From positions 6,188,001 through 6,252,000 of the forward strand of contig NC_135355.1 of NCBI RefSeq assembly GCF_051622035.1: DNA of 64,000 nucleotides, written 5' to 3'. Below the pieces are notes generated by a model. That model saw only the letters and a program-made list of their open reading frames with translations, was not told where the DNA came from and did not search any database. Origin of the DNA: Arctopsyche grandis (lineage: Eukaryota > Arthropoda > Insecta > Trichoptera > Hydropsychidae). Positions within the stretch are counted from its first letter, which is position 1. The number at the start of each line of letters is the position of its first letter. Shown here one piece after another: positions 55,440 through 64,000 of this stretch. The position numbers and the translations under genes are program-made.

Positions 55440-57070
55440 TTTTATGTTAGCAGACACGTTGCTAGTCTCTGAGAAATTGTTACGACCGAAAAAAATAAGA
55501 CAAATCTCTACGTGAATTGCCAATTTTATTCAACATTTCGCCTGATTGCTTGTTAAAATGATTGTTTTACAAATCTTTATAACATTTGATGTGTAGGAAA
55601 ACTTTGATTTTATCATACAGCTCAAACTTTACTACACTACTTAATGAAATGTTAGAATTATAAATATATTTTCTAGTGTAAGCATGGGGCCACAAGCTCT
55701 GAGAAGAAGTTCATATACATATAAATAAGTACTTACATATGTACATATTATATATACTCAATGTAAGGAAAACTATGTGCCTTTATATGTTTAGTATTTT
55801 CTAGATTGTTTTACCCGTGTAAAAATAACTGTACATAGGTTGATTTGGATCTTTCTGGAAACATCACTTCCGTAATTTACGGGGGCAAAAGTGGGATGGG
55901 CTGAAAATGATAAGCGATAGTGACGGTACGGGGTACGGTATGATTCTCACCCCCTATTTTTGTCAGTGCTTGACAACCGGTTTTTCGTGTCAAACATCGT
56001 AACAAAGACAGCAAAGTATCACCGATTCTCATCGATCCAGTAAACATTTCGGAACACTTCAAATTATACTTTATGTAAATTAAAAAAAAAAGCACACAAA
56101 TGGGCCTTGACCTGATGGTTAACCCAATTCAAGGTTTTATAATATATGTATATAACGGCCATATTTTATTTAAATTACATATGATTATATTTGTTTTATG
56201 GATATTATATTATTTTTATAATGGTGTTATATTATTTTTAATTATAATACAACATTATAAATGTATAATATCTCTATTTTTTTAAATAAATTGAAAATGT
56301 TTTTGTTTTTTTATTGAGACATCTATTGAAAATTGTATGAACTATTCTACAAAAATTTGTATGATTGTAATAATTTTCATGTTGTGTTTCTAATTTGTAG
56401 ATGAATTTTAAAATATGGCATTTAAATATTTTAATTAATTATGTTTGAAATATAAATATGTATCTAATTTTATATAATGTAATGTAACAAGAAAAAAATT
56501 GATTTTTTCTTTTTTTTATTACTTACTACCCATATTAAAAAAATTAAAATACATAGCGACAAACGTTGATGACAAAATCAATATAACTTTCAATTCTATT
56601 CGAACAAATGTTGTGTCTCACAAACAAAAAAAATTGATTTTCAATCACAGAGAATGTTTACCACCGTGTCCACAGTTACATAGTTCAAACAGAATGTTTT
56701 TATTTCCCATACAAATCGTAACCTTCGTACGTATAATTTCAAATTAGAATTACCGCATAATTTGATATCATAACAATGATAATACTGGAGCACTCGTACG
56801 TGAGAAATGTGTGTACACGTGTAGAACAATAGACATTGGCTTCTTACAAGATGACAATAAATTATATCGATGGAGCTTTACGTACGAAATTAATGTAGCG
56901 GAAAATGGCTTCCGATCCCAATTTCCTGTTAAGAAATAATAAATTTGAATTGCAGAACCGATCGACGGGTGATTGACAACCATCATTGTCCATTCAAATT
57001 ATACGACAATCTCCATACCTTTTACGATCGTGATAAAAGATACGCCGAAATACGTATATATTATATGTAC
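55440..57070. other. Intergenic, no gene seen
   Basis: Very AT-rich with TA and TAT tracts. Small open frames are scattered, with no domain, splice pattern or terminal repeat recognised. Confidence 0.45.
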
Positions 57071-57108
57071 AAGGGGAATGATAAGGGGAATGATAAGGGG
57101 AATGATAA
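57071..57108 (+). repeat. 12-bp tandem repeat
   Basis: AAGGGGAATGAT repeated three times plus a partial unit. Confidence 0.85.
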
Positions 57109-57621
57109 CCCGCACGATTGGGCAATTTCACCCAAATTTCAGCAATTACGCAAACACGCGAATTTTTTCAGGCCATAACTTGTTGCTAGCACACATAATA
57201 TGTATCCAAACAGTATGCTTACCACCTTTCTATTTACTATTTACTTTCTATTTTAAAAATTCTTAACTTGTGTATAAACTTATTAAAGACATATCATTTC
57301 TTCATTATTTAATCATTACTACTTTATAACAAGGCTTTTCTATGTTTTACTTCGCTAATCGTTCAGGGAATATTTCTAAATTCTTCCGATCGGTTTGAAA
57401 CTTTGCCATTTTGCGCGGTTTGGTCACAGATAGGAATTTAAATCGCTTCCGATAGTTCGATGGTGAAAAATAATCGTAATAAGCACGTTTAAGAATGCAA
57501 AAATTTTGGAGACATTTAGCGGCCAGTAGCCTTATATATTTAACTTTCCACCACCCACCACATTAATTGTTTAAATGCCTAAAACTTCATCATTTTCACA
57601 CTATATATTTTATAAAATTTG

Positions 57622-57825
57622 CATTATAGGCTTGTAAATAGGTTTTTGAGCTCTTTTTCCTATTATGCTGTAGATTAACATTAGAATAATATAATACTAT
57701 GATTACTAATCAAATTAAATTAAATTGTAAAATAGAAAATAATCAGTAGATCAGTAGCTATTAAAATATATGTATTGTGAACATAATTTCGTAATAATAA
57801 AAAGCATTTAAAAATCAAAAAAAAT
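57622..57825 (+). mobile_element. Jockey-type LINE 3' end, severely 5'-truncated
   Basis: It matches the 3' UTR of the LINE at 42230-42945 from TTGTAAATAGG through GAGCTCTTTTTCCTATTATG to AAAGCATTTAAAAATCAAAA, with one small internal deletion. Only the untranslated tail inserted, as is common for these LINEs. Confidence 0.7.
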
Positions 57826-58789
57826 TGTAGGCTCTCATTATCTCTCATATATATTTTTACTCCACTAATAGCTTATACATATATAATGAATGATAAAAAT
57901 GTGTTTTTATAAAATTGAAATGCCCGCCACCCACTCGCTTTTCTCGGATTTTAATTGTTTAAACGCCTATAACTTTTTTTAATCGAATAAAACGATTTGT
58001 TTTCAGATTATTACTTCTACTACCCGCTACATAATCCAATCTAGCTTAGAAATTACAAAAGCCCAACAAACTTATTTGAAATTGTTTAAAATGACAATAT
58101 AAAAAAATGTTTTAAACAATATAAAAAAATCATTTAAAAAAACTGCAGGTAAAATGTAATTTAATGAAAAAACTGCCGAAGATTAGTCCTTGGACGGAGA
58201 ATTTTATCCCTTTATACAGATTATATATAAATTATATAAAAAATATTTTAAAATCAAAACCGTTCTAGAAACTAGAGTAGTTATTTATTTATTTAAAAAG
58301 GCTCACCAACAATGTACATACATTACACAATATATTCTTTACATATTTATGATTCTGGTATATATGTACAACACTTATAGGTGTGCACAACAATATTTAT
58401 TACAAATTATTTTTAAATGTTAAACAATTAATCTAGAATACAGTAGAACAAAGGCAATAATAATAATTCGAATTATATATCTGTACAGTAAATATTTTAA
58501 TTACTGTTTGAGTTAAAAAAAAAACTTAAAAAAAAAGGTAAAAAAGCCTAATTCATAAAACGCATGAAATTTTACTCAATTCCGTAAAAGGGGTTGAAAT
58601 AATAATACACGAAAAACAACAATATAATATGCTGTGTGAGGGGGCGAGAAGTATCGACGAGATTGCGCAATATTATGTAACACTGGGAGGCTGTATCTCA
58701 ACCCGTCTGTCACATAATTGCTTTTAAACGTTAAAACGGTATGATAAGTTGGGCGATCCAAATAGGTTTTGAATGCCGGCTGGCGATAA

Positions 58790-59100
58790 TGGCCAAAAGC
58801 TTAAATTAGTCGTAATTTGATAACCCGCTGGCAACCGACGGGCAGCTGCGCTTTTGTCTGGGGTTTTTTGTACGCGATCTCTCTCTCACCTGCTGCTGGA
58901 TCGTAGTGGACTGAAGTGGATTAATGTGTCTGGATTGGGGTGGACGTGTTTCCGGGCCGGTGTCCTGCCGCCTAGTGGCTTATAGACAATGCCGCATCGA
59001 CGGACGCGCCTTTTTCCATTGCGGCGAGGCGTGGTCCTGGAAAATTATCATTTCGACGATCGTCATTTTCCACGCAAACATTCATGTGTGTTGAGTGCCG
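58790..59100. promoter_or_regulatory. Isolated GC-rich island in AT-rich DNA
   Basis: GGCAACCGACGGGCAGCTGC, ACCTGCTGCTGGATCG and CGCATCGACGGACGCGCC stand out against surrounding sequence at about 75% AT. The island could be a promoter, a conserved enhancer or a transposon remnant. No splice-supported coding is seen. Regions either side (57826-58789) are AT-rich without features. Confidence 0.25.
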
Positions 59101-59359
59101 GATTTCCGGTGTTTTATTTATTTATAATTATTATTTAAAAAAATTATTTCCATATCGAAAAAGCTGCCACGAAAGTTTTGTTAAACTTCTGAACTGTAGG
59201 TTGAGAAGGTGTTGATTTTAAAGTCATTGCTTTGTACTATATATAAGGGGCTGACTAATGGACGAATTCCCGCGGGGGGAAGGAACAAATTCCCGGTGTC
59301 CATGCTTCTTAAAGGGCTTGTTTGTATAAATATACATATGTATACATATGTATGGGTCT

Positions 59360-59460
59360 ACCTCACGGCACCGAAAGTCAAAGGATCGAAAAAGCAAATA
59401 TCGGAAGGCAAATATCGAAAATTGAAAGATCTTAAGTCGAAAGATCAAAAACAAAGGGTG
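59360..59460 (+). repeat. Degenerate CGAAAGATC-type tandem repeat
   Basis: Phrases GTCAAAGGATCGAAAAAG, GGCAAATATCG (twice) and AAGTCGAAAGATC follow each other in a loose 18-22 bp rhythm. Probably part of a dispersed simple-repeat element. No gene. Confidence 0.4.
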
Positions 59461-59519
59461 CATGTTAAACGGTACTATGTATATATAATATATATGAGTG
59501 GCATGCGGTGAAATTATCT

Positions 59520-62480
59520 CTCTTTTTGTCATACAGCCTTGTTTAATGTGCGCGCGCAGGATACGGGAAGAAAAGCCTGTTCCTCTTGTTCCTGTTGTAT
59601 CCAGCTCGCGCAAATTAAATGAGGATGTACGACGGGGGGAGAGAGAGTTTTACCGCACGCCCTGATATATGTATATATACTAACCGTTTTCATTTAATAT
59701 GGAAGCACTTCAAGCACTCGTTTCTAAATATAGTATTTAAAATCCTAAAATGCATATTGAAGATCTGCTTTTTAAAGTTTTTATTTAAATTATTATATAT
59801 TATACATTTATTAATTAAAATTTTATTTTTTGTCACTGGCAGTAAAAAAGGAAGTTTTTCAGGATTATTCAGTTATTGACAGGTTCATTCTGTTAAAAAA
59901 TTTGGTTGATTCCAAATTATTACAATATATTCATAACGCGATGAATTTCCATGGATTAAAAATCCAAAATAAAATATGTAATCACAGTTATTATTTGAAG
60001 TATGTAAAAAAATGAGCTTTATATTTAACAATAACAATTTTTCATACAACAACGATTCACATATTCATTTTATTTAGAAAAATAAATAAAGTCACAATGA
60101 TAAATCCAAATGGATTGGAAAACTCTGAGTATGTCGATTAACGAAAAAAAGTAAGTTAAATTGAAGAGCCTATGTAATTATATACAACAAAACATAAAAT
60201 GTTTTTCTAATCAATACGCACTACGTAAAAACTGTCAAATATTGATCAAATATTAAACAAAATATGCTTCATTTTTCGAATCGTCAATCATTTTTTATAC
60301 AATCGAAGTCACGCAATGTATTTAATTATATTTATTTAAAAAAAATAATAATATTAAATGCTCGTGGGTGCGAATGGGTCTATAGCTATGTTAGACAATA
60401 AAGTATACCTACTTTTTGCCTTGAATTCTTGAAACACGTGGGCAAAATAAATTATGCAACATAAAAAGCATAATAAAATGATGCTGCCGTTGAAATTGCA
60501 CACGATTATACACAATTTTCGAATCGATAAATCATCTATGACACATATATACATATGTAGTATATGCGTTTGATATTTATAGAATGTTTGGCTTTAATAC
60601 TATAAGTTTAGAAATACTATTCGTACACGTGTAAGTTGGCCTGTGCGAGATGAAGTTTTCAGCTGAAATATCGAACGTGTGAAAGCGATAGGGTTCAAGG
60701 CCGGTTCGCAGAATCTCTCATCCCCTTAAGTAACGTTTTATGCCTCTGATGTTTGTACATATGTATAAACAAGTTGTGCAATATATATTATATACCAAAT
60801 TTTTCAGTTGGTTTCATGTTAATTAGACCTTGATTCTATTCGCAGGTCATGTTGCGTGATGCGAGGTTTGTTTTATAAAAATTAAAAAATAATTCCCAAC
60901 GCACCTCATTGTGAAATTTATAATACAAAAAGTTTGGATATGTATGTATGTATGTTGATCGAAGTATATTATTATATTTCTTGTACTTTCTATTTTTCCC
61001 AAATATTCTGGCATTTTTTCTTCCCTTGGATGCAATCTTTCATGTATGCCGGTGTATAAAATACATATAAACAATGTAATACGTAGCTTAGAACGAAAAA
61101 TGTGTATTCATATATAGTTATAATATTTGCATAAATGGTTAAACAGTGTCCATTATCAAATCATTTTGAATTTAGGGTGCATTTGTTATATTTGCTTGTT
61201 GTCAAGGTCAAATAATAAACCATTATGTATGTATGTATGTATTATATGTACATATGTAGATCCCATTAATAAGTAATAAAATTAATATAATAAACAATGA
61301 AAGAGCGATATGTTTTTTTATATATTTATAATCCATTTCAGGAATCATGATTATATCACATATTGTATGAATTTTTTGTATTATACATACATATTTATAT
61401 ATATTATATATCATATATGTATGTATGTAAATGAGATATTGTAGAATAAATCATGGCCTAGTATTCAAACATGCTTTTTATATTTTATAAGATACAATAT
61501 TTGAAAAGAATTTTCTAAAAAAATATAAACAAAACATTGAGCAAGTTGAATAAGCTTTTCATTAAAATTTTATTTCCACCAATTTATATTATTTAAATCC
61601 AAAAAACAACATGATAAATCTAAGTAATATATTATAACGATCATAATTATATTTATAACTTATATTACAAATTTTCAAAAAAATAATAAATTCAATTTAT
61701 TTATAATTTACATAGAAAATAACAAATTTTCAAAACAATTCTAGATTTAAAAAAATAAAAATAAATAAATGAAATTAAAAATTAAATAAAATACTCAACC
61801 CAGTTGCCAAACCCAATTCAAAATAAAGATTTTATAAATTATTCATAGATGTCTATATATTACAAATATTATACACATTTAAAATTTGGTCTAAGGCTAG
61901 AATAAATTATTTTTACTGTTTTTTTATATTTTAAAAACATACACCTACAGCAATCCACATTAAACACCAACATATTTTGCAAACAGCAAAAGTTATTTTA
62001 TAAAAAATGCAAGAGAAAATTGACAATATATTATAATCAAAAGTTATTTTGAAAGTGAAATTATCCTTTTATGCATTGAATATAACTTGAATTGATCACA
62101 AAACACTTCAATTGTGTATCAATTGAAAAAAAAAAATAATTGCAAACAAAAGGACTTTTTGTTATTAACTAGAAACTCTGCTCTTAATAATGAATAATGA
62201 TTCAATACTTACATATACATATGTACGTATGTACATATATATAAAAAAATTACCGTCAAATATTCATTAGTATATTTTTTTAGTTCAATAGGCCAATTTA
62301 CATATAATATTCAATTATAGTTGAATATTATATAGAAATTATACAAACTTAAATAATTTTTATCATTTAGTCAAACCGTATATGATATTTATAAAAAAAT
62401 ACTATCGATACATATAAAATAACCTAATCAAATCTCACTTAATATACAAATCATCTAAACCATAAACCAGTAAAACCGAA
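59520..62480. other. AT-rich gene desert
   Basis: Extremely AT-rich sequence with ATGTATGT and ACATATGT simple repeats. Short open frames show no domain, no splice-consistent pairing and no codon bias. No RNA gene or transposon terminus was recognised. Confidence 0.5.
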
Positions 62481-62685
62481 AACGCAAACAAACATTGCGC
62501 AACGTTAGCACACACTGGCGAACAGCGCGACGGGCGATCGCCGTTCGGGAAATAAAGTTCGTCAGTAGTTCGCCGGCTTGCGAGCGGAGCGCGTAACTCT
62601 GTGATTTGTCTCGTGTTGTATTGTTTTGTTTCGTGCTTTCGCGTTTCCACCGACGAATGGATTAAACTTCACCTTCTCATGTCGG
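62480..62685 (+). promoter_or_regulatory. Candidate promoter and first exon of a gene running off the right edge
   Basis: CpG-rich text (GGGCGATCGCCGTTCGGG, CGAGCGGAGCGCG) rises abruptly from AT-rich DNA, and TCGTCAGTAG near 62559 holds the insect initiator core TCAGT. The transcript would reach ATGTCGG at 62679, where GTAAGC provides a good splice donor after 62685, giving a first coding exon of M-S and a split codon. The next exon is not identified in the window, so the product is unknown. Confidence 0.35.
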
Positions 62686-63589
62686 GTAAGCTTCCATTTC
62701 GAATTTCAAAAGGGTCACAATGCCAATTCACACACGTGAAAGTTGAAGTAATCGTCACAGGTAGAGACGGTAACCTGCCGAGCAGGTGTCGTTATATTGT
62801 GCCTCCTCATAAGGATGCTACCAGACGCGTTATTGCAAAATCCATTTACGGATTTCTTATATGAATCTACTGCTTACTTTTTTAACGTGTTTTTCTTTTT
62901 GCTCGTTTCGATTCGAACTTGTCGGAAAACTCCCGGAAAAACTTTGTGATTTCGTTTTGTTCCGCGTTTATCTAAATTTAACGATTTATTTTGTTCGTGT
63001 AACTTTTTTTGTCGTGTATGCAATGGTAGACCTTTTAGAGCGTGTTGCAAAATGGCAAATAGCCGTGGGGTTTATAATATTTTGCGCGAAAAAGCTCGCG
63101 TGATCAATCCCGCCATACACGCTCGTACTTTTTTTATTGTTCGTTGCAATTTATATATGTAATTACGATTTAACATTTTAAAAGTTCACTTATGGTGAAC
63201 TTTTGATTTTTTTAACATATGTACATATGTGGGAATAATATTCATCGTCAATTTTAATATTTTTATTCGGTGAAAATCTGTCAATTTTTTTCAAAGCTAC
63301 ATTGATATTAAAAAATCGTTTATTAGTTATTTTAATGAAAATCATACATTACTTGCTTATTTTAATATGCATCACTATTTTGGATAAAATAAAAAAAAAT
63401 CATTTGAAATATTCTGGAATGCAAAAGTATTTCTTCGATTTATGTATGCAGCAATTTTATTGTACATACATATGTACTTTATTTTGAAATTATACCAGAA
63501 AGACTTCAAAAATATCATATTATATATGTATATGTATATATGTAATATCGCTATTCTGTGTGTGTGTGTGTGTATTTGCGATGGGGACG

Positions 63590-63812
63590 CGACAATTGGT
63601 GCAAGTCCAAAAGGTTCAACTACAAAATGTACCCGAAAATAATTAGGATAATATTTTATTTGATAATAATATTAAAAATTTAGGATTTTTGAACATTTTG
63701 TCGCTTGAACATTATTTCCGTGGACATTTTGTCGCGTGAACATTTTGTCGCGTGAACATTTTGTCGCGGGTACATTTTGTCGTTGAACCTTTTGGACTTG
63801 CACCAATTGTCG
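63590..63812. mobile_element. MITE with 30-bp inverted ends and 15-bp internal repeats
   Basis: Left end CGACAATTGGTGCAAGTCC then AAAAGGTTCAAC is mirrored by GTTGAACCTTTT then GGACTTGCACCAATTGTCG at the right. Inside, GAACATTTTGTCGC recurs about five times between 63685 and 63785. No target duplication is clear. It lies next to the dispersed repeat at 63820. Confidence 0.75.
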
Positions 63813-63819
63813 TGTAACC

Positions 63820-64000
63820 ATTTTCGATAACGCTCGCCGTACTATAATAGTCGTTTCAATTTAACATACATACATACATATGTACATCACAGCTAAAAAA
63901 CTGCCAATAAACTGTACGAATATATGTAATATCGAAAAAAAAACTGCTATATATACTGTTTGCTAGCAATGTTTCCTCTTGGCAAATTAGTCTCTGAACA
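63820..64000 (+). repeat. Dispersed repeat, partner of 29190-29400 (runs off the window)
   Basis: Shares ATAACGCTCGCCGTACTATA and CTATATATACTGTTTGCT with the inverted copy in the large intron. The matching continues to the window edge, so the element is longer than seen here. Confidence 0.6.

Overview
The window looks like an insect nuclear chromosome segment. It is AT-rich, has intron-split genes with GT..AG junctions, TA and ACATATGTATGT-type microsatellites, and a dense load of insect-type transposons (RTE, R1 and Jockey LINEs, Helitrons, Tc1, Kabuki/CsRn1-type LTR elements, TTAA-target MITEs). A 27 kDa hemolymph-protein relative and Kabuki-like LTRs fit Lepidoptera best, but the order is inferred, not shown.

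Four host genes can be rebuilt exon by exon, with reading phase preserved across every junction. (1) NDUFB7, minus strand, 6331 to 4066: three exons, 126 aa, a twin CX9C subunit of respiratory complex I. (2) A RAD54L2/ARIP4-type SNF2 helicase, plus strand, 13003 to 22847: 19 coding exons, 2392 aa, starting in a CpG-rich exon and carrying a very long N/Q/Y/P-rich, prion-like insertion between its two helicase lobes. (3) A 27 kDa hemolymph-protein-like (DUF1397) gene, minus strand, 44051 to 26735: six coding exons, 289 aa, signal peptide and a possible GPI-type tail; its second intron is about 15.8 kb and is a transposon reservoir. (4) A calcyphosin-like EF-hand gene, minus strand, 50868 to 49539: six coding exons, 213 aa. 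A CpG-rich promoter-like first exon near 62.5-62.7 kb may begin a gene that runs off the right edge.

The rest is mostly mobile DNA. Left edge (1-3.2 kb): R1 LINE remnant, an insertion inside it, then a TTAA-target MITE opened by a block with a ~150-bp period built around ACCGGAAGT. 6.7-7.1 kb: short Helitron. 7.4-11.9 kb: an old LTR-like composite hit by a very young non-coding LTR element (7741-11088) with near-identical LTRs, a 4-bp target duplication, a tRNA-Trp-type primer site and an 85-bp tandem array. 25.3-26.3 kb: fold-back element. 28.9-42.9 kb (inside the hemolymph-protein intron): Helitron, MITEs, LINE remnants, and a three-layer nest in which a TTAA MITE holds a Tc1 element and an RTE LINE with an unbroken 985-codon ORF, both seated in its TA tract. 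44.3-52.5 kb: a Helitron with a GC-rich minisatellite, three Kabuki-like solo LTRs, the second 150-bp-period block, two more Helitrons. 53-64 kb: gene-poor AT-rich DNA with several inverted-repeat elements, one of which (55033-55424) has perfect 9-bp target duplications.

All calls are from reading the sequence; no database search was possible. Host gene identities rest on recalled family signatures and are strong; transposon family names are weaker where only termini are visible.
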